64,000 nucleotides of DNA, from positions 372,001-436,000 of the forward strand of contig NZ_JAHWXQ010000002.1 in the NCBI RefSeq assembly GCF_019336435.1. The letters run 5' to 3'. Position 1 is the first letter of the stretch. Every line of letters begins with the position of its first letter. This DNA comes from Pontibacter populi. GTDB taxonomy: Bacteria > Bacteroidota > Bacteroidia > Cytophagales > Hymenobacteraceae. This document shows positions 35,376 through 43,711 of this stretch, one piece after another. The notes beneath the pieces are model-generated. The model did not search any database. It was not told the origin of the DNA and saw nothing but the letters and a program-made list of their open reading frames with translations. The translations under genes and the position numbers were made by a program.

Positions 35376-35666
35376 ATGCTATTCGATCAATATCTAAAAA
35401 AGGCCTTCAACAGAAAAGGAGCATCCCGCACCGACAGCAAATTCAAGAGCATAGCCAAAGCCTTTTCGTGGCGAATGGTTGGCACTTTTGATACCATCCT
35501 TATCTCCTTTCTAATTACAGGTGAGCTTAAGATGGCTTTTTCGATCGGTGCGATTGAGGTGTTCAGCAAAATAGCGCTTTACTATGTGCATGAGCGGGTT
35601 TGGGAAAGATTTACAGTAAAAAAAGAAGTACATGAATTTGAAAGACAAGATACCGTCGCTGCTTGA
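35376..35666 (+). CDS. DUF2061 membrane protein of the sulfate operon
   Basis: The 96-residue protein matches DUF2061: SIAKAFSWRMVGTFDTILISFLITGELKMAFSIGAIEVFSKIALYYVHERVW with two membrane segments. DUF2061 is often encoded beside, or fused to, sulfate-activation enzymes. It is the first gene of the operon and overlaps cysH by 35 bases, so the two are strongly linked. Its role in sulfur metabolism is unresolved. Confidence 0.85.
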   Translation: MLFDQYLKKAFNRKGASRTDSKFKSIAKAFSWRMVGTFDTILISFLITGELKMAFSIGAIEVFSKIALYYVHERVWERFTVKKEVHEFERQDTVAA

Positions 35667-36348
35667 AGCGATTGCCCACCTGTCCCTGACCGAAGCACTG
35701 TCATTTATAGCGCAGTCTTTTCCGGGTAAAGTAGCTTTCTCTACTGCCCTTGGCCAGGAAGACCAGGTCATCACACACGCCATCTTCACAAATAATATTC
35801 CTGTCAGGATCTTCTCTTTAGACACTGGCCGTTTGTTCCCGGAAACCTATGAACTATGGGCGGAAACTGAACAGAAATACAGAAACAAGATAGTACCCTA
35901 CTACCCGAAAGCCGAAGCCGTGGAAGAACTGGTAAGCCGCAACGGCATAAACGGGTTTTATGATTCGGTAGAAAACAGGAAAGCCTGCTGCCATGTGCGC
36001 AAAGTGCAGCCCCTGGGCAGAGCCTTGCATAACGTGGACGTTTGGGTAACCGGCTTGCGATCCGGGCAGAGCGCTAACCGCAGCAGTTTCAATTTACTGG
36101 AGTGGGACGAAGCTTTCCAGGTCATCAAATTCAACCCGATCATTAACTGGTCTTTTGATGAAATGCTGGCCTACCTGAAAGAAAACGAAGTGCCTTATAA
36201 CAAACTGCACGACCAGGGTTTTGTAAGCATCGGGTGCGCGCCCTGCACCAGAGCTATAGCACCGGGCGAAGAGCCGCGTGCTGGACGCTGGTGGTGGGAA
36301 CAAACCCAGAAAGAGTGCGGACTACATGCAAATTACTTTAACAAATAA
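35632..36348 (+). CDS. cysH: Assimilatory adenylyl-sulfate (APS) reductase, CysH type
   Basis: The 238-residue protein has the PAPS-reductase fold (AFSTALGQEDQVITH, IFSLDTGRLFPETYELW) and the C-terminal redox Cys in KECGLHANY. It also carries KACCHVRKVQPL and GCAPCTRA, the paired CC...CxxC ligands of a 4Fe-4S cluster. These mark the APS-reductase branch and are absent from E. coli-type PAPS reductases. It should reduce APS to sulfite with thioredoxin. It overlaps DUF2061 upstream and lies 7 bases before cysD. Confidence 0.93.
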   Translation: MNLKDKIPSLLEAIAHLSLTEALSFIAQSFPGKVAFSTALGQEDQVITHAIFTNNIPVRIFSLDTGRLFPETYELWAETEQKYRNKIVPYYPKAEAVEELVSRNGINGFYDSVENRKACCHVRKVQPLGRALHNVDVWVTGLRSGQSANRSSFNLLEWDEAFQVIKFNPIINWSFDEMLAYLKENEVPYNKLHDQGFVSIGCAPCTRAIAPGEEPRAGRWWWEQTQKECGLHANYFNK

Positions 36349-36355
36349 TACTGCT

Positions 36356-37261
36356 ATGACTATTCATGCTGGAATTTTTCCGAGAGAACTGGAAGATGAA
36401 GCGATCTATATTTTTCGTGAGGTGGCCGCGCAGTTTGAGAAACCTGTCCTCCTGTTTTCTGGCGGAAAAGACTCGATTACGCTGGTAAGGCTGGCCCAGA
36501 AAGCTTTTTACCCGGCTAAAATTCCTTTCCCTTTACTACACGTGGATACCGGCCACAACTTCGAGGAAACTATAAAATTCCGCGACGAGCTGGTAGCCGA
36601 ACTAGGCCTGGAACTAATCGTGCGCTATGTGCAGGACAGCATTGACCAGCAAAAAGTGACAGAAGAAACTGGTAAATATGCCAGCCGCAATGTGCTGCAA
36701 ACTGTTACCCTGCTCGATGCCATTGAAGAATTTGGATTTGACGCCTGCATTGGCGGCGCACGCCGCGACGAAGAGAAAGCCAGGGCCAAAGAAAGGATCT
36801 TTTCGGTAAGAAACGACTTCGGCCAATGGGATTCCAAAAAGCAGCGCCCGGAACTGTTTGATATGCTGAACGGCAGAATTAACCTCGGCGAGAACGTGCG
36901 CGTGTTCCCGATCAGTAACTGGATCGAACTGGATGTCTGGAACTACATAAAAGAAGAAAAGCTGGCCATTCCGTCTATTTACTACGCCCATGAGCGCGAA
37001 ACTTTTGAGCGCGACGGACAGCTTCTCCCCTTCTCTTCGTTCATCAACATCACAGAAGACGAAACAATAACTACGCGTACAGTGCGCTTCCGTACGGTGG
37101 GCGATATGACCTGTACAGCTGCTGTGGAATCTGAAGCGGTGGAGATAGACCATATTATTGAAGAGATTTTAAGCGCGACGGTATCGGAGCGCGGCGCCCG
37201 CATAGATGACAAACGCTCGGAAGCGGCGATGGAAAAAAGAAAGCAAACCGGATATTTTTAA
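36356..37261 (+). CDS. cysD: Sulfate adenylyltransferase subunit 2
   Basis: I chose the ATG at 36356 (301 residues, close to E. coli CysD at 302). An ATG at 36326 and a GTG at 36278 are also in frame but overlap cysH. The PP-loop ATPase motif LLFSGGKDSITLVRLAQKAF and ACIGGARRDEEKARAKERIFS identify CysD, which with CysN makes APS from sulfate and ATP. CysN follows after 3 bases. Confidence 0.95.
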   Translation: MTIHAGIFPRELEDEAIYIFREVAAQFEKPVLLFSGGKDSITLVRLAQKAFYPAKIPFPLLHVDTGHNFEETIKFRDELVAELGLELIVRYVQDSIDQQKVTEETGKYASRNVLQTVTLLDAIEEFGFDACIGGARRDEEKARAKERIFSVRNDFGQWDSKKQRPELFDMLNGRINLGENVRVFPISNWIELDVWNYIKEEKLAIPSIYYAHERETFERDGQLLPFSSFINITEDETITTRTVRFRTVGDMTCTAAVESEAVEIDHIIEEILSATVSERGARIDDKRSEAAMEKRKQTGYF

Positions 37262-37264
37262 GGT

Positions 37265-38512
37265 ATGGACGTTCTGAAAATAGCAACAGCAGGCAGCGTA
37301 GACGACGGGAAAAGCACCCTGATCGGCAGGCTCCTGTTCGAAACCAATTCAATTACAACCGATAAACTACAGGCCATTGAGGCAAGTAGTAAAAAGAAAG
37401 GCCTGGATTACATAGACCTGTCGCTGCTGACCGATGGCTTGATAGCGGAGCGGGAACAGGGTATTACGATAGATGTGGCGCATATCTATTTCTCGACGCC
37501 TACGCGCAAGTTTATCATAGCTGATACGCCAGGCCATTTTGAATATACACGAAACATGGTTACAGGCGCTTCCAATGCCAATGTATCTATGATCCTGGTG
37601 GATGCCCGAAACGGCGTAGTAGAGCAAACCTTCAGGCATTTTTACATTTCGTGTTTGCTGCGCATACCTAATGTGGTGGTGTGTATCAATAAAATGGACC
37701 TTGTCGGGTATTCGCAAACTGCTTTTGAGGAGATACAAACTAAGTTCATGGCCTTTGCCGAAAAGGTAAAGTTCGAAGGCCAGCAGATCAGTTTTATTCC
37801 TGTATCATCGCTTTACGGCGAAAACCTGACAGCGTCATCTGTGAGCATGCCGTGGTATACCGGTGCTCCGCTCCTGAGTTTGCTTGAAGAAGTAACTATA
37901 GATGAGCAATTGCCTGACGAGGAAAGCCGCTTCCCGGTGCAGTATGTGGTACGGCCAAAATCGGAGGAGTTTCATGATTACCGGGCCTATGCAGGCAAGG
38001 TAGCCAGTGGCCTGCTGCGCAAAGGCGAGCGCGTGGTAGTATTGCCAAGCGGACAGGAAACCACCATCGCTAAAATAGAGAAATTTGGCCGCGAAATAGA
38101 AGCTGCCCAGGCAAAAGAATCTGTCAGCATTTTGCTGGAAGATGATGTGGACATCAGCCGTGGTGATATGATCGTGCCATTTGCACAACTGCCAAAACAA
38201 GGCCGCCAACTGGATGCCACTATCTGCTGGATGGATAAGAAACCACTTCGCGTGGGCGGCACGTACCTGGTACAACACGGTGTAAATATCTCGAAAGCGA
38301 AGATAAGCGCCCTGACCAACCTGATAGATGTTGTTACGCTTGAGGCTAACGACACAATTAGTGCCCTGCAGCTAAACGAAATTGCCGACGTGCAGCTAAA
38401 AACTGCTAAAGAGATCTTCTACGATTCTTTTGCAGATAATAAAGCGAATGGTTCTTTTATAGTGATAGATGAGCAAACCAACGCTACAGTTGGGGTTGGG
38501 TTGATTAAGTAA
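37265..38512 (+). CDS. cysN: Sulfate adenylyltransferase subunit 1 (GTPase)
   Basis: The 415-residue protein is a translation-factor-like GTPase with G1 GSVDDGKSTLIGRLL (from residue 11), G2 region GITIDVAHIYF, G3 DTPGHFEYTRNM and G4 NKMDLVGY, then beta-barrel domains. It drives APS formation by GTP hydrolysis with CysD. There is no C-terminal APS-kinase (CysC) domain, which agrees with the APS-reductase type of CysH. Its stop codon overlaps a full AACTATAGTT at 38511-38520. Confidence 0.95.
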   Translation: MDVLKIATAGSVDDGKSTLIGRLLFETNSITTDKLQAIEASSKKKGLDYIDLSLLTDGLIAEREQGITIDVAHIYFSTPTRKFIIADTPGHFEYTRNMVTGASNANVSMILVDARNGVVEQTFRHFYISCLLRIPNVVVCINKMDLVGYSQTAFEEIQTKFMAFAEKVKFEGQQISFIPVSSLYGENLTASSVSMPWYTGAPLLSLLEEVTIDEQLPDEESRFPVQYVVRPKSEEFHDYRAYAGKVASGLLRKGERVVVLPSGQETTIAKIEKFGREIEAAQAKESVSILLEDDVDISRGDMIVPFAQLPKQGRQLDATICWMDKKPLRVGGTYLVQHGVNISKAKISALTNLIDVVTLEANDTISALQLNEIADVQLKTAKEIFYDSFADNKANGSFIVIDEQTNATVGVGLIK

Positions 38513-38562
38513 CTATAGTTTGAGTCTTGAGCTTGAATAGTTGAATACATTATATTATTAAC

Positions 38563-38597
38563 AAAAAGCCGTTTCCTATTAGAGGGAGCGGCTTTTT
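38563..38597 (+). terminator. Terminator of the sulfate operon
   Basis: AAAAAGCCG with following TTTCC pairs with GGGAGCGGCTTTTT across a short loop, followed by GC and no second T-run. It lies 50 bases after the cysN stop. Confidence 0.82.
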
Positions 38598-38809
38598 GCA
38601 TTGTGGATCAACGAACTATAGGGCTTGTGAATAGCAGCTATAGTTTAGTTTTGCTACATTGTTGAGGTAAACTTAATTGAGTCTATAGCTTAGAGTTAAA
38701 TATAAATCTATTTCGTACATAGAGCAGATAAGAGTAGGTTTACTATTATACCGTAGTCAGCGGTTTTTTAATTAAAATCATACTTGTCGAGAAATAACAT
38801 TCAGGAATT

Positions 38810-39102
38810 ATGAAAGTAATAGATTTCGAGCCTCAATTCTGGTTTTTACTCCAACAAAACAATAGTTATTTTCTTGATGTAAATTGTAGTTATTCTGCCT
38901 TTGGGTATAATAGATTTATTGAGTTGAATAATTCAGAATTAGTTGACTATAAGGAAAAAGGGAAATTATATTTAAACGATTTAGGCAGGGATATCCAATA
39001 TTATGGATTAGATAAAAATATCTTGAAAGACACATAGGTGGTGAATTATGTAAATTAGCTTATTCTGCCATAATGGAATTTAACAAAACAAACGACCGTT
39101 AA
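38810..39102 (+). pseudogene. Small unknown gene with a probable frameshift
   Basis: The frame from 38810 gives 75 residues (MKVIDFEPQFWFLLQQNNSY..., ...YGLDKNILKDT) and stops at 39037. The next frame continues without break from 39028 as RHIGGELCKLAYSAIMEFNK up to a stop at 39100-39102, reading naturally if one A is restored in TTGAAAGACAC (39023-39033). I therefore read it as one 97-residue gene with a single-base deletion, or a sequencing error. Base composition is clearly more AT-rich than in neighbours. The restored stop falls exactly at the start of the hairpin at 39094-39158. No function is recognised. Confidence 0.6.
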
Positions 39103-39158
39103 CCCTGCACATAGGTTATACTTCGGCTACGCCTCGTCAACCTTATGTACTAACCGGT
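39094..39158 (+). repeat. attC-like imperfect hairpin at a gene end
   Basis: The left side (ACCGTTAACC...ACATAGGTTATACTTCGGC) pairs with the right side (GCCTCGTCAACCTTATGT..TAACCGGT) through a TAC loop, with bulges, making arms of about 30 bases. The layout, with the stop codon of an AT-rich small gene inside the left end and a bulged symmetric stem, resembles integron attC sites. The strict core GTTRRRY/RYYYAAC is not met. It may be an attC relative or another cassette-type repeat. Confidence 0.5.
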
Positions 39159-39218
39159 AGTACCAATTAAACATGGTACTTCAAAAGACAATAAAGAAGT
39201 ATCTTAATTCAAAAAAGC

Positions 39219-39722
39219 GTGACTGATTCAACAAATATATGTTTGGCTTGTGGGTTATGTTGTACCGGTACCTTAATTGGATTTGTACAGCTTGGTAGTG
39301 AAGAATTACCTGCATTGAGAGAATTGCTGGATATTGAGAATACAAACGGTGAAGGTTTTTTTCTTCAGCCCTGCAAGAAGTATTGCGACGGCTGTACGAT
39401 ATATGCCAACAGACCGAAACATTGTGCCAAATACGAGTGCGAACTTTTAAAAGCAGTCGAACAAAATGAAATAGCTTTTGATTCGGCTGTTGAAATAGTC
39501 AATGTCGTTAAACAGAAAAAGGACACAATAGAAAAACAGCTGGCACTTCTACAGCTTGAACTGAAATCCCAATCATTCTACTTTAAAATGGTCGAATTGA
39601 ACAAGTTGTTTCAAAACAGACAGTATGAATCTTCCTTAACACAAGACCATCTGAATTTAATGGCGGACCTAAAGGATTTAAATAGCCTGCTGTCAGATAA
39701 ATTTGGTGTCACATTCTTTTAA
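39219..39722 (+). CDS. YkgJ-type cysteine-cluster protein
   Basis: The 167-residue product starts at GTG 39219; no in-frame ATG lies upstream. It has the CxxCGxCC cluster (CLACGLCCTGTLIGF) and the later FFLQPCKKYCDGCTIYANRPKHCAKYECELL set, matching the UPF0153/YkgJ zinc- or iron-chelating family. The C-terminal half is a helical coil. It lies in the AT-rich patch after the attC-like hairpin, and codon usage differs from the flanking operons, so horizontal origin is likely. Function in the family is unknown. Confidence 0.78.
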   Translation: MTDSTNICLACGLCCTGTLIGFVQLGSEELPALRELLDIENTNGEGFFLQPCKKYCDGCTIYANRPKHCAKYECELLKAVEQNEIAFDSAVEIVNVVKQKKDTIEKQLALLQLELKSQSFYFKMVELNKLFQNRQYESSLTQDHLNLMADLKDLNSLLSDKFGVTFF

Positions 39723-39928
39723 AACTAAAGAATTATCGACTGGATACGACTGGATAATAGGTCTTTATCTGATCATTATTGTTAATGAAAGTTAATCAAG
39801 CATGATTACCAAAGCTGTTGACTTCCCAAAAGCTTCCGATAATCCTTCGCATATTCAGATCACTCCCCTACTTTTGCAACATCAAATGGTGCCTGTTCAT
39901 CAAACAATAAAACAGGTACAGCATACTT

Positions 39929-40579
39929 ATGGAATCTAAATACAGCAAGGAAATTATACCTTTGGAGGGTTGGGACCGGGAAGAAACATTTCGCTTTTTC
40001 AGCACTTTTAAACAGCCTTTCTTTAACGTACACACTGAAGCAGACATTACGCCGCTTTACCGGTACTGCAAAACAAACAGCTTATCCATATCTCTTGCTT
40101 ACATGTATGTAACATTGCTGGCAGCCCGGGCTACCGAGAACTTTTGCTACCGGATAGAAAACGAACAGGTAGTAAAATATAACGGCCTCGACCTTTCGTC
40201 GACCGTGCTAAAAGATGACAACAACATTGCCTTTACGCACTTCCCCTACCGCGAAACGTTAGAAGACTTCTGCCGCGAAGGAGCCGAAATTATAGGTGAG
40301 GTTAAAAAGAGCCGCAAATTGTTTAACGGTTACCAAGGCAATGACCTGCTGCACATGACTACCCTGCCCTGGTTTACATACAAAGGGATGGAGCACGCTT
40401 TCTCGTTGACCCACGAAGAAACGGGCGTGCCAAGGATCGGATATGGCCGTTTAGAGTTTCAGCAGGATAAAGTAATGCTGCCGATGAGTATTGCCCTTCA
40501 CCACGCCCTGGCCGATGGTTTTCACATGCACCTGTTCCTTCAGGAAATGCAAGCAGTAATCTCCAACTATAAACTATAG
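39929..40579 (+). CDS. Chloramphenicol acetyltransferase-like acyltransferase
   Basis: The 216-residue protein has the CAT fold (RFFSTFKQPFFNVHTEADIT, SLAYMYVTLLAARATENFCYRI) and the catalytic motif HHALADGFH at residues 191-199, equivalent to HHAxxDGFH of type A CATs. It could acetylate chloramphenicol or another hydroxyl substrate; intrinsic, non-resistance roles are common in this family. The last residues and stop (SNYKL-stop) are formed by overlapping motif copies. Confidence 0.88.
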   Translation: MESKYSKEIIPLEGWDREETFRFFSTFKQPFFNVHTEADITPLYRYCKTNSLSISLAYMYVTLLAARATENFCYRIENEQVVKYNGLDLSSTVLKDDNNIAFTHFPYRETLEDFCREGAEIIGEVKKSRKLFNGYQGNDLLHMTTLPWFTYKGMEHAFSLTHEETGVPRIGYGRLEFQQDKVMLPMSIALHHALADGFHMHLFLQEMQAVISNYKL

Positions 40580-40603
40580 TTATAATCTCTGATACTATAG
40601 TTT
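40571..40603. terminator. Hairpin of two inverted motif copies between converging genes
   Basis: AAACTATAGT (40571-40580) and ACTATAGTTT (40594-40603) are exact complements 13 bases apart, filling the gap between the CAT-like and pirin genes. No GC-rich stem or T-run accompanies them, so if this terminates transcription it does so by an unusual structure. Confidence 0.55.
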
Positions 40604-40611
40604 GCGCGACA

Positions 40612-41526
40612 TCAGGAAAGGGCTTGCGGTGCCGGATTGCCTGCCGGCCTGGACTTGTCTTCAGGGAGTGGTACAAACTCAGCGTTATCGTTAGGCGGTA
40701 AAATTATACGGCCGGCTTTCCAGTCGGCTTTGGCCTGCTCTATGCGCTCTTTCCTCGACGACACAAAATTCCACCAGATGTAGCGTTCGCCCAGCGGCTC
40801 GCCACCCAGCAACATCAGCGTGGTCGGCTCTTTGGCAACTATAACCGGCTCTGCGGTTTTATTAAATACCAGCATCTGCCCCACCGTGTAGGCACGGCCA
40901 GCTACCTCTATAATGCCTTTAGCCACATAAATTCCGCGCTCGCTGTGTTCTTTTGGTAGGCTGATACGCGCATCTTTCTGTAGTACCACATGCAGGTAAA
41001 ACAGCGGCGAATGCGTTTTCACATCATTTCGCAGGCCGTAGGCATCTCCGGCGATCAAACGCATCCAAACGCCGGTGTCGGTATAAATCGGGAGTTGTTC
41101 GGGTTTATAGTTGGTAAAGGCGGGGGCGTCTTCTTCATCTTTCTCCGGTAAAGCCACCCAGGTTTGTATCATTTCCAGGTTACCTCCGGCCAGTGCACTT
41201 GGGTCTTCAAAACGTTCGGAGTGTGAAATACCGCTGCCAGCCGTCATCCAGTTTACTTCGCCGGGACGAATGATCTGCTCCACACCGAGACTGTCGCGGT
41301 GGGTCACCTGTCCGCCAAACAAGTAGCTAACTGTAGATAAACCGATATGCGGATGCGGCAGCACATCCATCGAATGCGTCAGTTCGGGAGCGACATCAAC
41401 GGGGCCGGCATGATCCATAAAAATAAAGGGACCTACCATTCTGCGCAGACGAAAAGGAAGAATCCGGCGCACATCCATGCCCGGTGCAATCGCTGCTTTT
41501 CGGGCTTCAATAACTATATCCAGCAT
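40612..41526 (-). CDS. Pirin family protein
   Basis: The 304-residue bicupin has the pirin signature: FIFMDHAGPVD, the metal ligands in LPHPHIGLSTVSYLF (two His), and TAGSGISHSERFE (His, Glu). Some bacterial pirins are quercetin dioxygenases, others regulate enzymes by protein contact. It is probably cytoplasmic and lies 30 bases after the aldo/keto reductase gene, so the two likely form an operon. Confidence 0.9.
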   Translation of the reverse strand: MLDIVIEARKAAIAPGMDVRRILPFRLRRMVGPFIFMDHAGPVDVAPELTHSMDVLPHPHIGLSTVSYLFGGQVTHRDSLGVEQIIRPGEVNWMTAGSGISHSERFEDPSALAGGNLEMIQTWVALPEKDEEDAPAFTNYKPEQLPIYTDTGVWMRLIAGDAYGLRNDVKTHSPLFYLHVVLQKDARISLPKEHSERGIYVAKGIIEVAGRAYTVGQMLVFNKTAEPVIVAKEPTTLMLLGGEPLGERYIWWNFVSSRKERIEQAKADWKAGRIILPPNDNAEFVPLPEDKSRPAGNPAPQALS

Positions 41527-41556
41527 ATCGGTTTATTTACGGTTTTCTATTTTTTC

Positions 41557-42504
41557 TTAGGATGATTCCTGGTCCAGCAACTTCATGTCTTCCTGGGTCA
41601 GGTTAACCTGGGTAGCTTCTGCGAAGGCCTGCAGGTGTTTACTTTTGGTAGCACTGGCAATTGGGGCCGTCACATCAGGGTTATTTACGAGCCAGGCAAG
41701 CGCTACACCTGCTTGCGAAATGCTGTGCTTATCTGCTATCGTATCCAATGCCGCTAAAATACGCTTTCCTCTTTCGTTCAGGTACTTTTGCATGCTACCA
41801 CCTCGTACGCTTTTACCAAAATCAGCTTCTGTTCTGTACTTACCCGTCAGGAAGCCGCTGGACAGCGAGTAATAGGTTATCACGCCTAATCCTTCTGCTT
41901 TACAAATCTTTCCAACTCCTTCTTCAAATGCCTGCCTGTTATACAAATTATATTCCGGCTGAAACACTTCGTATCGTGGCAACCCGTGCTTTTTACTCGC
42001 TTCTAAAGATGCCTTTAAGCGCTCCGGCGAAAGATTGGAGGCACCAATGTATTTTACCTTACCTGCCTCGATCAGTTTCTGATAAGCTCCCAGCGTTTCT
42101 TCCACTGGTGTTTTATCATCATCCCAGTGTGTTAAATAAAGATATATCTGTTCTACCTGAAGGCGTTTTAGTGAATCTTCAGCCGCTTTCAGAATATACT
42201 TTTCAGAAATGTCTTTGTGGCCCTGTCCCATGTCGGAGCCTACCTTGGTAATCACAGTAACAGCCTCCTGATTCCCCCTGGCTTTCATCCACTTCCCGAT
42301 GATCGTTTCCGACTCGCCTCCCTGATTGCCTTCCGCCCACGTAGAGTAAGCATCTGCTGTATCTATCGTGTTAAAACCGAGGTCAACAAATTCGTCCAGT
42401 ATCGCGAAGGACTCTTTCTCATTCAAGGTCCAGCCAAGGACATTTCCCCCGAAAACGATGGGTGAGGTGTATAAGTCAGTGTTTCCTAATCTTCTTTTCT
42501 GCAT
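41557..42504 (-). CDS. Aldo/keto reductase
   Basis: The 315-residue TIM-barrel protein has the AKR signatures: NTIDTADAYSTWAEGNQGGES with catalytic Asp and Tyr, the Lys region VTVITKVG, His in YLYLTHWDD, and the C-terminal NADPH-binding PIASATKSKHL. It is close to the YajO/GSP69-like group. It should reduce aldehydes or ketones with NADPH. Substrate unknown; it is co-directional with the pirin gene. Confidence 0.9.
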   Translation of the reverse strand: MQKRRLGNTDLYTSPIVFGGNVLGWTLNEKESFAILDEFVDLGFNTIDTADAYSTWAEGNQGGESETIIGKWMKARGNQEAVTVITKVGSDMGQGHKDISEKYILKAAEDSLKRLQVEQIYLYLTHWDDDKTPVEETLGAYQKLIEAGKVKYIGASNLSPERLKASLEASKKHGLPRYEVFQPEYNLYNRQAFEEGVGKICKAEGLGVITYYSLSSGFLTGKYRTEADFGKSVRGGSMQKYLNERGKRILAALDTIADKHSISQAGVALAWLVNNPDVTAPIASATKSKHLQAFAEATQVNLTQEDMKLLDQESS

Positions 42505-43711
42505 AGTTGATACGCTTTTCTTTTGGTAAATCTATGTTTTTCTGATACGCAATTATAGTTGCAGGAGCTATTTGTTGTTTCGCTTACAAAATGGATAAGG
42601 TAACTATCTCCACGCTTATAACTAGCAGCTTGCTTTATAGTTTAGCTACATTTCTGCATTTGCTATGGTTTGTATTTCTGGTGCGAGTCCCCAGACTCAA
42701 CTTGCGTGACAGGTATAGAAATTTTCTGAATCAGGATTTACTGGATTAAAGGATTAGCAGGATTGGGGTTTATGCTATAGCTGGGGTAAATGTTTTATAG
42801 TTATAGCTTCTTCGCTGCCGCAAGTTTTCAACTTGTGGTTTACTATGGTGTTGAGTTTGTAACTCAACTGCCCCGGCAGGGACAGGCATGGCAAAGGCTG
42901 TTGCTATAGTTTCATAGGTAACGTTTATCCAACCACCCCTTTATCCCCTCCTTGTCTAAGGCGGGGAGCTTTCTGCTTTTCTATAGTTAGAGCAATAGTT
43001 CTATAGTTGTCGTTTTAACCCACCCCTGCCCCTCCCGAGAGGGGAATCTCAGCTGTTGTTTCAGTTAGAGGTATAGTTCTATAGTTTCTGTTTCAACACC
43101 CCTATAGTCCCCTCAAGGGGACAATTCTACTTTTACCAATTTTTGAAATATAGTTCTACAGTTACAGCATGTGAGCAGGGACAGGTTTACCTGTCCCTTC
43201 GAAACTAACACCACGATAAAACTCGAAGCGAGCAGGATCAAACTACAGCGCAAACTATAACTATCGAACTGATCACAGTCTTTGGGTTGAGCGCCTTGTG
43301 AATATCTGGTGGCGCAGCCATTGCGAGGCATGAGCAAAAGAGATTCGCGCAGCGCGATGCCCGAAGACGGGGCCTCCCGGCCGTGAGGGCACCAATGCCA
43401 GATTGAAACGATAGGCAAGTAGAGCTCCCAGGATGATAGGAAATTTGAAAGGAAGGCTTGGTTCGGATGGCAGAGGATCAAACTATAAGTCGAAATAGAT
43501 TTCTCACTTCGTTCGAAATGACAGACCGATACTATTGGGCATACCAGTTTCCTCAAGATCACTCCTAGTTTATCAGCAACCCTACAAATCCATTATCCTT
43601 ACAAACCCTCAACAATACTTATAACCAGTTTATAGTAACGAACTCGTACTTTAGCCAGTAAACAGACGGAATATAAAGCGAAGGATTTTACAATCTATAC
43701 CAGATTACTGC
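42505..43711. repeat. Gene-free patchwork of dispersed repeat families
   Basis: This 1.2-kb gap holds at least four kinds of repeated text typical of Bacteroidota intergenic DNA. They are a GATTTACTGGATTAAAGGATT piece near 42735; CGCAAGTTTTCAACTTG and GTTGAGTTTGTAACTCAAC hairpins near 42818-42870; three CCCCT..AGGGG pieces near 42935, 43023 and 43100; and a CATTTCGAACGAAG-type piece near 43500-43522. TATAGTT copies are interspersed. The only long reading frame (43113-43562, minus) encodes repeat-derived text and is rejected. The uvrA-like promoter must lie near its right end. Confidence 0.65.

Noticed and set aside
36278-36355. Longer cysD start at GTG 36278 or ATG 36326
   Set aside because: Both overlap cysH and add residues not expected in CysD; ATG 36356 gives the normal length.
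39094-39158. Calling the hairpin a true integron attC site
   Set aside because: The strict GTTRRRY/RYYYAAC cores are not present and no integrase is in the window; kept only as attC-like.
43113-43562. 150-codon reading frame on the minus strand
   Set aside because: Its translation (CHFERSEKS and similar) is the known signature of a dispersed intergenic repeat, it lacks a domain, and it crosses several repeat pieces.
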